Source: Alteribacter aurantiacus DSM 18675 (lineage in GTDB: Bacteria; Bacillota; Bacilli; Bacillales; Salisediminibacteriaceae). Taken from it: a DNA stretch of 64,000 nucleotides. This document shows positions 1-8,653 of the stretch, one piece after another. Position 1 is the first letter of the stretch, and every line of letters begins with the position of its first letter. The DNA lies in NCBI RefSeq assembly GCF_000429705.1, contig NZ_KE386943.1:262744-326743 (forward strand), in the 5' to 3' direction. The notes under the pieces are model-generated. The model did not search any database and was not told the origin of the DNA. It worked only from the letters and a program-made list of their open reading frames with translations. The translations under genes were made by a program, and so were the position numbers.

Positions 1-296
1 TTCTTGATACTTGTCCCGTCACCATCGGCAAACAGTGCATGCTCGCTCCAGGCGTACATATTTACACCGCTTCTCACCCACTAGACGTAAAAGGACGTTA
101 CTCCGGTCAAGAATTCGGTAAACCTGTAACGATCGGGGATAACGTATGGATTGGCGGAGGGGCGATCATTAATCCCGGAGTTACCATCGGAGACAACGCG
201 GTTATCGCATCAGGTGCCGTTGTCACAAAAGACGTTCCTCCTAATACAGTCGTGGGAGGAAATCCGGCTCGAATTATAAAAGAAATTGAGCAATGA
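1..296 (+). CDS. maa: Maltose/sugar O-acetyltransferase, C-terminal part (5' end outside window)
   Basis: The frame is open from base 3 and ends at a TGA at 294-296; the N-terminus lies outside the window. The visible part reads LDTCPVTIG, then ML-APGVHIYTASHPLD and KPVTIGDNVWIGGGAIINPG, followed by repeated [LIV]-G-x-x hexapeptides. This is the left-handed beta-helix of Maa/NodL/LacA-type acetyltransferases, and the histidine in HIYTASHP region is the family catalytic base. It uses acetyl-CoA to acetylate a sugar hydroxyl in the cytoplasm. No partner gene is visible; the next gene converges on it. Substrate cannot be settled from the fragment. Confidence 0.88.
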   Translation, partial: LDTCPVTIGKQCMLAPGVHIYTASHPLDVKGRYSGQEFGKPVTIGDNVWIGGGAIINPGVTIGDNAVIASGAVVTKDVPPNTVVGGNPARIIKEIEQ

Positions 297-305
297 AAAG
301 GAACA

Positions 306-442
306 TTTAACGGGTAAAAGTGGGGTATTCACGGGTTGATCGGATCGATTAACGGGTTAGCGTTACCTATTCGCGGTTTCGTCCACCCAATTAACGGCTT
401 CCTCCCATGTATTAACGGGTTAGCCGAATCTCACCGAAATCC
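306..442 (+). repeat. 21-bp phased word array, ATTAACGGGTT type
   Basis: Six words of the form ATTAACGG[G/C]TT or close variants (TTTAACGGGTAA, ATTCACGGGTT, ATTAACGGGTTAG, ATTCGCGGTTT, ATTAACGGCTT, ATTAACGGGTTAG). The C before the G-run falls at 311, 332, 353, 374, 395 and 416, an exact 21-bp period. The 9-10 bases between words are unrelated to each other. The array lies between two convergent genes, before a shared terminator. Confidence 0.85.
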
Positions 443-459
443 ACCCTCCCCCTCTACGC

Positions 460-500
460 AAAAACGCGTCACCTTCTAATTAGAAGATGGCGCGTTTTTT
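460..500. terminator. Bidirectional intrinsic terminator between the acetyltransferase gene and tdk
   Basis: AAAAACGCG...CGCGTTTTTT stem with an inner CTTCTAATTAGAAG hairpin; A-tract on one side and T-tract on the other, so it can serve both converging genes. Confidence 0.8.
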
Positions 501-1123
501 TATGAAAAAGTGGTTCCTGCTGGTTGTTTTTCAAAAGACGGCACCGGTTTCCCAGGAACTTCATGGCAATGACGACACCGTGGTTCGTATGATTCGGAAG
601 CTCCTACGAGAATGATCGGATCATCGTAAGAAGCCGGTTTACCGTTGATCAGGCGCTGGGTACGACTTGCCGGTGAACCGCACGACAGACAAATGGCTTG
701 AAGCTTTGTGACGGTTTCTGCAACAGCCATTAGTTGTGGCATGCACCCGAATGGCTCTCCTCGAAAATCTTGGTCAAGACCGGCACAGATGACACGAACA
801 CCTTGATCGGCCAGAGCTTGAACAACGTCGAGGATGTCTTCATCAAAGAACTGAACTTCATCGATGGCAACCACCTGCGTGCCATTTTCAAGACGCTCCA
901 ACATGTTAATGGATCGCTTGATCGGTACGGCGTTTACCTTTGTTCCATTATGGGACACGACCTCTTCTTCGCTGTATCTGTTATCAAGGGCCGGCTTGTA
1001 GACTTGAACTTTTAACTTTCCATAGCTCGCGCGACGTACGCGACGGATCAGTTCCTCCGACTTTCCGGAGAACATGCTTCCACACACGACTTCAAGCCAA
1101 CCTTCTCTTCTCGTTAAATTCAT
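500..1123 (-). CDS. tdk: Thymidine kinase
   Basis: Phosphorylates thymidine to dTMP in the pyrimidine salvage pathway, cytoplasmic. The protein has the type II TK signature: P-loop GSMFSGKSEEL near residues 14-24, the Walker B-like AIDEVQFF, the FRGEPFG region, and two zinc-binding Cys pairs (CLSC and CRHC). Length about 207 aa, normal for the family. The frame is open 24 codons further upstream, but the ATG at 1123 is chosen because an AGGGGGAT ribosome site precedes it and the homologous proteins start here. It stands next to rpmE and rho as in B. subtilis. Confidence 0.95.
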   Translation of the reverse strand: MNLTRREGWLEVVCGSMFSGKSEELIRRVRRASYGKLKVQVYKPALDNRYSEEEVVSHNGTKVNAVPIKRSINMLERLENGTQVVAIDEVQFFDEDILDVVQALADQGVRVICAGLDQDFRGEPFGCMPQLMAVAETVTKLQAICLSCGSPASRTQRLINGKPASYDDPIILVGASESYEPRCRHCHEVPGKPVPSFEKQPAGTTFS

Positions 1124-1203
1124 GGTAAAACATCCCCCTAGATAACCTTCTGTATATGTAAATCGTTCGACGCAACCGCCGATTCCAATTGACACTTTTC
1201 CCC

Positions 1204-1233
1204 ATTATATTACCCTCTCAGACAAAAACTCAA
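1204..1233 (-). promoter_or_regulatory. Sigma-A promoter for tdk
   Basis: On the minus strand TTGAGT, 18 bp, TATAAT (-10 at 1204-1209, -35 at 1228-1233), about 80 bp upstream of the chosen tdk start. Confidence 0.6.
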
Positions 1234-1440
1234 CGTCTTTTTCGATCGATTTTTGTATGGTTTTATGGCATTTCCCCATTCATTCGCCCGTATACAGTCA
1301 GTTGAGAAAGATATGATTTCTCTTGGGGAATAAACGATTGAATTCGAATGGATGGTGCTATATGGTTTCTCTATTTTATAAATCAGGCGATGGCTATCGC
1401 ATCCCCTAACCTCAAGTTACTTTTATAATCCGGGCAAAAA

Positions 1441-1470
1441 AAACAGGCAAGAACAAATCCTTGCCTGTTT
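1441..1470 (-). terminator. Intrinsic terminator of rpmE
   Basis: AACAGGCAAG/CTTGCCTGTT stem followed on the minus strand by a run of eight T. It sits just past the rpmE stop. The gap 1124-1485 otherwise holds only the tdk promoter. Confidence 0.85.
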
Positions 1471-1485
1471 TTATTATCCAGTTGA

Positions 1486-1728
1486 TTAAAGGTTGTATTT
1501 CTTTTTGAAACGGTCCACTCGGCCACCTGCATCGGCAAACTTTTGCTTACCAGTGTAGAATGGGTGAGAGTCAGAGCTGATCTCAACGTTGATTACAGGG
1601 TACGTGTTACCGTCTTCCCACTCAACAGTCTCGCTTGAGCCCTTTGTAGAACCAGTTAAGAACATAAAGCCAGTGCTTGTATCCTTAAATACAACTTTTT
1701 GGTATTTTGGATGGATATCTGCTTTCAT
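1486..1728 (-). CDS. rpmE: 50S ribosomal protein L31, type B (no zinc ribbon)
   Basis: Ribosomal large-subunit protein bL31. Residues MKADIHPKYQ at the start and HPFYTGKQKF and GRVDRFKKKY near the end are the family signatures. The CxxC motifs of the zinc-binding type A are absent; the positions read as a type B protein of about 80 aa. The start at 1728 is preferred because AAGGAG lies nine bases upstream; the upstream extension has no ribosome site. It occupies the locus between tdk and rho where B. subtilis has the zinc-binding paralogue. Confidence 0.93.
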   Translation of the reverse strand: MKADIHPKYQKVVFKDTSTGFMFLTGSTKGSSETVEWEDGNTYPVINVEISSDSHPFYTGKQKFADAGGRVDRFKKKYNL

Positions 1729-1820
1729 TCTTTTCATCTCCTTCCGCCCTGAAACTTTCGAATCAGAGTTAAATTCAAGTACACATAGACATGCGCACAC
1801 GAGTTTTTCATACATACGAA

Positions 1821-1849
1821 ATTATATCAATTAGCAGTCCGGTTTGCAA
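1821..1849 (-). promoter_or_regulatory. Sigma-A promoter for rpmE
   Basis: Minus strand TTGCAA, exactly 17 bp, TATAAT (-35 at 1844-1849, -10 at 1821-1826). No Zur-like palindrome was noticed around it. Confidence 0.7.
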
Positions 1850-1951
1850 CAGGGTGTTAAAAAAGTTCTTTTGTAAACATAACCCAAAATAAGGATACTC
1901 TTACGCTCATCCTTAAAACCCCGCCAAGCGCCATCCGCTTCCTTCACAAAA

Positions 1952-3226
1952 TTACGATTTAATCCTAACTTTTCCCGTCTTCTCTTGCTCAAACGAATTG
2001 AAGAACTCTTCGTTTGTCTTTGTTTGCTTCACTTTTTTCAGGAAAGCTTCCAAGAAGTCCGGCTGGTCGTTCATCGTTTTTCTCATGGCCCATAGGTTGT
2101 CGATCTGCTTTTTCGGAAGAAGCAGTTCTTCGCGACGAGTACTCGAGCGACGAATATCGATCGCAGGGAAGATTCGACGTTCAGCCAACTTGCGGTCGAG
2201 GTGAATTTCACTGTTACCTGTTCCTTTGAACTCTTCATAAATGACATCGTCCATACGAGAGCCTGTATCCACTAACGCTGTCGCTAAAATGGTCAAGCTG
2301 CCTCCTTCTTCGATGTTTCTTGCTGCACCGAAGAACCGCTTTGGTCGGTGGAAGCTGGCTGGGTCAATACCTCCGGACAACGTACGTCCGCTTGGAGGAA
2401 TGACCAAGTTGTACGCACGAGCAAGGCGCGTAATGCTGTCCATTAAAATAACAACGTCTTTTTTATGTTCAACAAGCCTCATGGCACGCTCTAAAACGAG
2501 CTCCGCTACTTTAATGTGATTCTCTGGTACTTCATCAAATGTTGAACTTACAACTTCTCCTTTAACCGAACGCTCCATGTCCGTTACTTCCTCAGGACGC
2601 TCATCGATTAAAAGAACGATGAGTTCATGGTCTGGGTGGTTCTCGGCGATGCTGTTCGCTACTTCTTTAAGAAGAAGGGTTTTACCTGCTTTCGGTGGCG
2701 CCACAATCAAGCCACGTTGTCCAAACCCGACAGGAGCAATCATGTCAATCACACGGGAGGCAACCATACGCGGGTCGTACTCAAGTGTCATCTTTTGCTC
2801 TGGATAAAGGGGTGTCAACTGCGGGAAGTGAGGACGACTTTTCGCCGAATCAGGTTCTTGACCGTTCACCGCTGTTACTTGAAGCAATCCGTAATAACGC
2901 TCATTTTCTTTTGGTTTACGTACTTTACCCGCTACTTTATCTCCGTTACGAAGCTCAAAGCGACGGATTTGAGATGCGGAAATATAAATATCCTGAGAGC
3001 TCGGTTTGTACGTGTTTGATCGAAGGAAACCGAATCCTTCCGTTGGAACAACTTCAAGAATTCCTTCCATAAACATGAGATCTTCACTTTCTGCAGCCTT
3101 TTTTAAGATCGCAAAAATAAGTTCTTTTTTCGTTAGCTGACTGTAGTAAGACACTTTATGAGTTTTGGCCAATTCATAAAGTTCTTTCAGTTTCATATTT
3201 TCCAGTTGAGATAAGGTGATTCCCAT
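1952..3226 (-). CDS. rho: Transcription termination factor Rho
   Basis: Hexameric RNA-dependent ATPase that ends transcription of untranslated RNAs. The N-terminal Rho-N helix bundle (LSQLENMKLKELYELAK), the RNA-binding cold-shock-like domain (EGFGFLR, YISASQIRRF) and the RecA-type motor are all present, with Walker A APPKAGKTLLLKE and Walker B VVILMDSITRLARA. About 424 aa, normal for Firmicutes. The longer open frame to 3277 has no ribosome site; the ATG at 3226 matches known Rho N-termini and follows AAAGGTG. Confidence 0.96.
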   Translation of the reverse strand: MGITLSQLENMKLKELYELAKTHKVSYYSQLTKKELIFAILKKAAESEDLMFMEGILEVVPTEGFGFLRSNTYKPSSQDIYISASQIRRFELRNGDKVAGKVRKPKENERYYGLLQVTAVNGQEPDSAKSRPHFPQLTPLYPEQKMTLEYDPRMVASRVIDMIAPVGFGQRGLIVAPPKAGKTLLLKEVANSIAENHPDHELIVLLIDERPEEVTDMERSVKGEVVSSTFDEVPENHIKVAELVLERAMRLVEHKKDVVILMDSITRLARAYNLVIPPSGRTLSGGIDPASFHRPKRFFGAARNIEEGGSLTILATALVDTGSRMDDVIYEEFKGTGNSEIHLDRKLAERRIFPAIDIRRSSTRREELLLPKKQIDNLWAMRKTMNDQPDFLEAFLKKVKQTKTNEEFFNSFEQEKTGKVRIKS

Positions 3227-3458
3227 ATAATTAATCACACCTTTACTAAGATTATTAAAATGTATTGTTTTATCCATTCAAAAGGTCATTGGAATAGAGT
3301 TAAAAAGTGTTAGGAAATGACCGCAGAAGGGCAAGATCGGAGTTCCGTAGGAGGGGTGTTACCGTTGTTTGGGTCTCCATTGTCCAAAACGCTTGTCCAA
3401 TGGAAGAACAGCAAAATAACATCACGAATTCTTCACGTTTCATACATAGATACTCTCT

Positions 3459-3488
3459 ATTTTAATCATAAACAGGGAGGGTTTTCAA
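3459..3488 (-). promoter_or_regulatory. Possible sigma-A promoter for rho
   Basis: Minus strand TTGAAA, 18 bp, TAAAAT (-35 at 3483-3488). It would give a leader of roughly 220 bases. The 3227-3600 gap holds nothing else I can name. Confidence 0.4.
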
Positions 3489-3600
3489 GTGTCTTCTCTC
3501 TCTGTGATCCATTATTCACGAAGTTTTGTTCGTTTAAACTCCTTAAATGCGGTACAGAGCCTTCGATGTCTAACCCTTTAGCCAAATTTGAAACTCAAAA

Positions 3601-3634
3601 AGCCTCAAAAGGTACAAGTGGTCCTTTTGAGGCT
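3601..3634 (-). terminator. Intrinsic terminator of glpX
   Basis: AGCCTCAAAAGG/CCTTTTGAGGCT stem followed by T-rich sequence on the minus strand, just beyond the glpX stop. Confidence 0.85.
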
Positions 3635-3646
3635 TCGAATGATCTG

Positions 3647-4612
3647 TTATCGAATCACAAGATCCGGTTTCTTTTGTAAGCTGTGCTTTCCGTCAATGAA
3701 ACGCACCGTTCCTGACTTTGCACGCATGACAATCGATTGCGTTTGACCGGTATGCCCTTTATAACGTACGCCTTGGAGAAGCTCTCCGTCCGTTACACCT
3801 GTAGCTGCAAAAATACAGTCGTCCCCGCGCACGAGGTCTTCCATCATGAGCACGCGATTCACATCTTCAATGCCCATCTTTTTGCAGCGAGCCAATTCCT
3901 CTTCATTTCCAGGAAGAAGCTTGCCTTGGATCTCTCCGCCTAGACATTTTAAACCGACTGCAGCAAGGACACCCTCCGGCGCTCCACCTGAGCCGAGAAG
4001 AATGTCTACCCCTGTGTCATCAAAGGCTGTGTTAATGGCTGCCGCTACATCCCCGTCACCCATGAGTTTGATCCTGGCTCCGGCTTCTCGGATTTCTTGG
4101 ATCTTTTTTGCGTGACGCTCACGATTTAAAATCGCCACGACCAAGTCTTCGATATCTTTGCCTTTGGCTTCAGCAACAGCACGTAAGTTATCCTTGATTG
4201 GTGCGTCAATATGGACTTTCCCGACGGATTCGGGACCAACTGCAATTTTTTCCATGTACATGTCCGGTGCATGGAGCAGATTACCCTTGTCCGCAATGGC
4301 AATAACAGCGAGGGCATTCCACTCCCCATTCGCCACGATATTCGTCCCTTCCAAAGGATCCACAGCTACATCTACACGAGGGCCATAGCCATTTCCGAGG
4401 CGCTCTCCGATATATAGCATCGGTGCTTCGTCCATTTCTCCTTCACCAATGACAACCGTGCCTTTCATTGGTACCGTGTCAAATACGTCCCTCATTGCTT
4501 CTGTTGCAGCCTGATCGGCTCCTTCTTTGTTTCCTCTTCCCATCCAACGAGCAGACGCCAATGCCGCTGCTTCTGTCACGCGTACGAGTTCCATTGACAA
4601 GCTTCTTTCCAT
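3647..4612 (-). CDS. glpX: Fructose-1,6-bisphosphatase, class II (GlpX)
   Basis: Hydrolyses fructose 1,6-bisphosphate to fructose 6-phosphate in gluconeogenesis. 321 aa, full length for the family. Metal and substrate motifs GEGEMDEAPM, DPLEGTN and LGSGGAPEG are intact. The start is supported by GGAGAAGG directly upstream. It lies 30 bases downstream of murA with no terminator between, so the two are probably cotranscribed; the same pairing is found in B. subtilis. Confidence 0.95.
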   Translation of the reverse strand: MERSLSMELVRVTEAAALASARWMGRGNKEGADQAATEAMRDVFDTVPMKGTVVIGEGEMDEAPMLYIGERLGNGYGPRVDVAVDPLEGTNIVANGEWNALAVIAIADKGNLLHAPDMYMEKIAVGPESVGKVHIDAPIKDNLRAVAEAKGKDIEDLVVAILNRERHAKKIQEIREAGARIKLMGDGDVAAAINTAFDDTGVDILLGSGGAPEGVLAAVGLKCLGGEIQGKLLPGNEEELARCKKMGIEDVNRVLMMEDLVRGDDCIFAATGVTDGELLQGVRYKGHTGQTQSIVMRAKSGTVRFIDGKHSLQKKPDLVIR

Positions 4613-4642
4613 AATCCTTCTCCCCCAAATCTGTTGATGGTA

Positions 4643-5935
4643 TTATGACGAGCTTTTTACTTCTTCCTCTTCCTTCGTATCAAGCGTTTCACGCCACACA
4701 GTGGCACCGAGATTCTTCAGTTTTTCTTCCAAGTTGGAGTAGCCCCGGTCAATATGTTCCACACCAGTAATCTCTGTTACCCCATTGGCCATGAGTCCGG
4801 CAATGACAAGAGCGGCTCCCGCACGAAGGTCGCTCGCGCGGACGCGGGCTCCTTCCAGACGTTTGCCCCCATTTACGAGTGCTGAGCGGCCTTCCACTTT
4901 AATGTCCGCACCCATTCTTCTTAGTTCATCGATATGTTTAAATCGAGCGTTGTAAATCGTATCCGTTACCATGCTAGAGCCGTGAGCTTTTGTTAAAAGG
5001 CTTGTAAACGGCTGCTGAAGGTCGGTTGGGAACCCTGGATAAACTAGGGTCTTTACGTCTACAGCCGTCAGTTCACTGTTTGCACCGTGAATAAAGATTT
5101 GATCGTCATTCGCTTCGATCCTCACGCCCATTTCACGAAGTTTCGCAGTCAAAGACTCCAAGTGATTTGGGATGATGTTGTCAATAATCACGGAACGCCC
5201 CATTGCAGCCGCTGCGAGCATAAACGTTCCTGCTTCAATTCGATCCGGGATAATTGAGTGGCGACACCCAGAGAGTTCATCCACGCCGTCAATACGAATG
5301 ACGTTGGTACCAGCCCCTTTGATCTTAGCTCCCATGTTACTTAAGAGCGTTGCCACATCAATGATTTCAGGTTCTTTTGCCGCGTTTTCAATCACTGTTC
5401 GCCCTTTTGCTTTTACAGCAGCGAGCATAATATTAATGGTTGCCCCTACGCTTACGACATCCAGGTAAATACGGGCCCCTACAAGCTCGTCCGCCTGAAG
5501 ATAAATGGCTCCCTGTTCGTTTGTTACTTTAGCCCCCAGTGCTTCAAACCCTTTGATGTGTTGATCAATCGGGCGCGGGCCGAGGTTACAGCCTCCAGGT
5601 AGACCAATCACGGCTTTTTTGAATTTGCCGAGCATGGCTCCCATCATGTAATAAGAGGCGCGGAGTTTTTTCACATGGCCATTAGGCAAAGGCATGGCAA
5701 ACATGTTCTCCGGGTGGATCGTCAATGTGTCTCCATCAAGCTCCGTTTCCCCGCCTATTTCTTCTAAAAGTTCCGATAAAATTCCAACGTCAGAAATGTC
5801 CGGCAAGTTGTCGATTGTCACAGTCGAATCGGCTAAAATCCCCGCTGGTATGAGGGCGACTGCACTGTTTTTCGCTCCACTGATCGTCACTGTGCCTTCG
5901 AGTAAATGTCCGCCTTCAATTAAAAGCTTTTCCAT
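4643..5935 (-). CDS. murAB: UDP-N-acetylglucosamine 1-carboxyvinyltransferase
   Basis: Transfers enolpyruvate from PEP to UDP-GlcNAc, the first committed step of peptidoglycan synthesis. 430 aa. The substrate-binding SGAKNSAV near residue 20 and the catalytic cysteine loop GLPGGCNLGPRP are present, so it keeps the fosfomycin-sensitive Cys. Position between glpX and the transaldolase gene matches murAB (murZ) of B. subtilis, the second MurA of Gram-positive bacteria; assignment as paralogue B rests on that synteny. Confidence 0.93.
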   Translation of the reverse strand: MEKLLIEGGHLLEGTVTISGAKNSAVALIPAGILADSTVTIDNLPDISDVGILSELLEEIGGETELDGDTLTIHPENMFAMPLPNGHVKKLRASYYMMGAMLGKFKKAVIGLPGGCNLGPRPIDQHIKGFEALGAKVTNEQGAIYLQADELVGARIYLDVVSVGATINIMLAAVKAKGRTVIENAAKEPEIIDVATLLSNMGAKIKGAGTNVIRIDGVDELSGCRHSIIPDRIEAGTFMLAAAAMGRSVIIDNIIPNHLESLTAKLREMGVRIEANDDQIFIHGANSELTAVDVKTLVYPGFPTDLQQPFTSLLTKAHGSSMVTDTIYNARFKHIDELRRMGADIKVEGRSALVNGGKRLEGARVRASDLRAGAALVIAGLMANGVTEITGVEHIDRGYSNLEEKLKNLGATVWRETLDTKEEEEVKSSS

Positions 5936-6237
5936 ATTCAGCTTCCCTTCTATTCGTAGGTGTCTCTAACCTTACTTTTAACCCATTATAACCATTCATA
6001 GGAAAAAAAGTATCCTTTTTCATTAAGACAATGTGTATTCCTTCTTAATCCTATTCCTTTTGTCTGCTTTTCCAAAAGGACTGAGATACGCGGGTGGGTA
6101 TTGCTATCTTGGATTTTTCAAGAAAGCCTACGTGCCCTTCGCTTTTATTCTTATAAAAGCATAAACGCTCTTTTAAGGTAATGAGCCAAACTCTATTTTT
6201 AACGTAGAGCCAATGGCCTTTTGTAAAAAAAACGTAA

Positions 6238-6263
6238 AAGGCACCTAATGGAAAAGGTGCCTT
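6238..6263 (-). terminator. Intrinsic terminator of the transaldolase-like gene
   Basis: AAGGCACC/GGTGCCTT stem followed on the minus strand by TTACGTTTTTTTT. The rest of the 5936-6280 gap shows no gene that I can support. Confidence 0.8.
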
Positions 6264-6280
6264 CTGTATTGACGGCTCGC

Positions 6281-6928
6281 TTATCGGTTCGCTTTTTCCC
6301 AATCGCTTAAGAACTTTTCAATTCCTGCGTCCGTTAATGGATGTGAAGCGAGCTGTTCGATCACTTTGTACGGAATCGTAGCAATGTGGGCCCCGCGAGT
6401 GGCCGCTTCTGTCACGTGAACAGGGTGGCGGACCGATGCCGCAATAATCTCTGTATCTATGTTGTGAATGTCAAACACATCTCGCACACTCGTAATCAAC
6501 TCAAGACCATCTTGACCGATGTCGTCTAATCTACCTAAAAAAGGCGAGACATACGTAGCACCGGCTCTTGCAGCAAGAAGCGCTTGGTTTGTTGAGAAGA
6601 TGAGTGTTACATTTGTTTTGATATTCAAGTCTGCAAACGTCCTAACCGCCTTTAAGCCTTCCAATGTCATCGGCACTTTAACCGTGATGTTAGGGGCTAT
6701 AGCGGCTAATTCTTTACCTTCTTCAATCATGCCTGGCGCGTCGGTCGCGATAACCTCGGCACTGACAGAACCTTCTGTTACGACTCTTGTAATCTCTTTT
6801 AAACGCTCGTGAAAATCTACGCCTTCTTTGGCTACAAGGGAAGGGTTCGTTGTTACTCCTGATAGAATGCCCAGTTCGTGTGCTTTTTTGATTTCATCCA
6901 AGTTTGCCGTATCAATAAAGAATTTCAT
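6281..6928 (-). CDS. fsa: Fructose-6-phosphate aldolase / small transaldolase
   Basis: TalB/FSA family beta-barrel, 215 aa. MKFFIDTANLDEI, VTTNPSLVAKEG and the Schiff-base lysine in ITVKVPMT near residue 85 are diagnostic. It interconverts C3 and C6/C7 sugar phosphates in the pentose phosphate branch; whether it acts as a transaldolase or as an F6P aldolase is not decidable from the sequence, although B. subtilis YwjH at the same place is treated as transaldolase. Its neighbour is the aldolase gene fbaA, separated by fbaA's terminator, so it is likely transcribed on its own or by read-through. Confidence 0.92.
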   Translation of the reverse strand: MKFFIDTANLDEIKKAHELGILSGVTTNPSLVAKEGVDFHERLKEITRVVTEGSVSAEVIATDAPGMIEEGKELAAIAPNITVKVPMTLEGLKAVRTFADLNIKTNVTLIFSTNQALLAARAGATYVSPFLGRLDDIGQDGLELITSVRDVFDIHNIDTEIIAASVRHPVHVTEAATRGAHIATIPYKVIEQLASHPLTDAGIEKFLSDWEKANR

Positions 6929-7007
6929 AGGTACGTCACCTTTCCTTTTCGTAGTTTGGTAGCGCTTACGATTTTCAAAAGATTAAGACGAACATGTGGA
7001 AAAAGAA

Positions 7008-7038
7008 AGTTGGAAGCGGGACAAGCCCGCAGCCAACT
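7008..7038 (-). terminator. Intrinsic terminator of fbaA
   Basis: AGTTGGCTGCGGG/CCCGCTTCCAACT stem followed by TTCTTTTTCC on the minus strand. Confidence 0.8.
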
Positions 7039-7054
7039 ATTCTGTATCAATAAC

Positions 7055-7918
7055 TTACGCTTTTTGGGAAGAACCGAATTCGCGCATTTTGCCTTTTACT
7101 GTTTCTTTGATCGCTTCACGAGCTGGTCCCATGTATTTACGTGGGTCATACACTTCAGTGTCGTTAGCAAGTGTTTCACGAACGGCTTTAGCGGAAGAAA
7201 TTTGGCTTTCCGTGTTTACGTTAATTTTAGCTGTTCCAAGAGAGATTGCTCGTTGGATGTCTTTTGTCGGGATGCCTGTTCCACCGTGAAGTACTAGTGG
7301 TACACCAGTCAAATGAGCTACTTCTTCCATACGGTCGAAGCCAAGATTTGGTTCACCTTTGTAAGGTCCGTGAACGGATCCTAATGCCGGAGCAAAGCAA
7401 TCCACTTTTGTTTCACGTACAAGCTCGTCACACTCAGCAGGAATTGCGTAAGCTGCTTCTGCATCGTCAACGATCAAGTCATCTTCTTGACCACCGATAC
7501 GACCAAGCTCTGCTTCGACAGAAATTCCTAGTGTGTGAGCTACGTCAACCACTTTTTTCGTTACTGCAATGTTCTCTTCTAGTGGGTGGTGAGATCCATC
7601 GATCATAACAGATGTGAATCCAGCGTACATCGCTTCCACACACTTTTCGAAGCTTGAACCGTGGTCAAGGTGAATCGCTACAGGAACGTCTACTTCGTAA
7701 GCATCCATCAATGCTTCAACCATTGTTACAACAGTAACAAATCCTCCCATGTAGCGTGCAGCTCCTTCAGAAACTCCAAGGATTACAGGAGAGTTCTCTT
7801 CCTTTGCTGCTTGTAAAATGGCTTGGGTGAACTCAAGGTTGTTCAGGTTGAACTGACCAACTGCGTACCCTTCTGCTTTTGCTGTTTCCAGCATTTCCTT
7901 CATTGATACTAAAGGCAT
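7055..7918 (-). CDS. fbaA: Fructose-bisphosphate aldolase, class II
   Basis: Zinc-dependent aldolase of glycolysis and gluconeogenesis, 287 aa. Zinc and phosphate ligands are visible in HLDHGSSFE, GSVHGPYKGEP and LHGGTGIP. A strong ribosome site (AAAGGAGG) precedes the ATG. Flanked by fsa and spo0F as in B. subtilis. Confidence 0.96.
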   Translation of the reverse strand: MPLVSMKEMLETAKAEGYAVGQFNLNNLEFTQAILQAAKEENSPVILGVSEGAARYMGGFVTVVTMVEALMDAYEVDVPVAIHLDHGSSFEKCVEAMYAGFTSVMIDGSHHPLEENIAVTKKVVDVAHTLGISVEAELGRIGGQEDDLIVDDAEAAYAIPAECDELVRETKVDCFAPALGSVHGPYKGEPNLGFDRMEEVAHLTGVPLVLHGGTGIPTKDIQRAISLGTAKINVNTESQISSAKAVRETLANDTEVYDPRKYMGPAREAIKETVKGKMREFGSSQKA

Positions 7919-8174
7919 TTAATTGTCCTCCTTTGAAATCACGAGCATATTGGATCAGCCCTTGGAATGTGTAAGTAATTCAAGAATACAAACGATAATG
8001 ATACTATTTGCCACTAAAGGTCGTTTTATCCTTACCATTTGTACTCGGACGTTTGCAGACGTGCGATATACTTACTTCCTTTTGAGCTCGTACTAAAAAG
8101 CCATGACCTTTTTTTGGCAAATCACAGCATTCTTCTTCGAGAAAATTCATTCCAACAGGTTGATTCACTTGTCT

Positions 8175-8183
8175 ATTATAGCA
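8175..8183 (-). promoter_or_regulatory. Extended -10 promoter, probably for fbaA
   Basis: Minus strand TGCTATAAT, an extended -10 element with a weak -35. It is about 260 bases upstream of the fbaA ATG in the otherwise empty 7919-8230 gap. Confidence 0.45.
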
Positions 8184-8230
8184 TAACCCGTTGGAATTTC
8201 ATCCTCTATTCCAAATTTGATTGTTTACCA

Positions 8231-8593
8231 TTAGACCATAAGATATTCTTTCACTTTTTGGCGAACCTCATCAATATCAAATGGCTTTGCGAAGTGTGCC
8301 AATGCACCGAGTTTTTTCGCTTCATTAATCATTTCGAGCTCACCGTAAGCCGTCATCATGATGACGTTGGTCTCAACCCCGAGCTTTTTCATTTCCCTTA
8401 AAATTTCCAACCCATCCATCCCGGGGATCTTCATATCCAATAGCACAAGATCAGGCTTTTCTTTTTGTACAATGGAAAGTGCTTGCTTCCCATTGGAAGC
8501 TTCGAATGTATCAAGTCCATCTTTTTCAAATACTTCATGAAGTAAGACACGTATACCGTATTGATCGTCTACGATAAGCAACTTCTTCCTCAC
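8231..8593 (-). CDS. spo0F: Sporulation response regulator Spo0F
   Basis: Single-domain receiver that relays phosphate from sporulation kinases through Spo0B to Spo0A. The protein begins VRKKLLIVDDQYGIR and has the acidic pocket DD, the phosphorylated Asp in LLDMKIPGMDG, the Thr/Ala switch MMTAYGE and the lysine in FAKPFD. About 120 aa. I place the start at the GTG 8591-8593, preceded by AAGGGGGA; the frame is open further up without homology. The synteny with fba and pyrG supports Spo0F rather than another receiver. Confidence 0.94.
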   Translation of the reverse strand: MRKKLLIVDDQYGIRVLLHEVFEKDGLDTFEASNGKQALSIVQKEKPDLVLLDMKIPGMDGLEILREMKKLGVETNVIMMTAYGELEMINEAKKLGALAHFAKPFDIDEVRQKVKEYLMV

Positions 8594-8653
8594 CCGACTT
8601 CCCCCTTCCGATCCTTTTCTTCTACCACCTATTACTTTTTCATACAACTAATG

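Noticed and set aside
306..442. CRISPR array
   Set aside because: Words are only about 11 bp, spacers about 10 bp, and no cas genes are present; the geometry does not fit CRISPR.
3317..3679. 120-codon plus-strand frame between rho and glpX
   Set aside because: Runs through the glpX terminator into glpX; composition not protein-like.
6051..6302. 83-codon minus-strand frame between murA and fsa
   Set aside because: Overlaps the fsa terminator and 3' end; no ribosome site.
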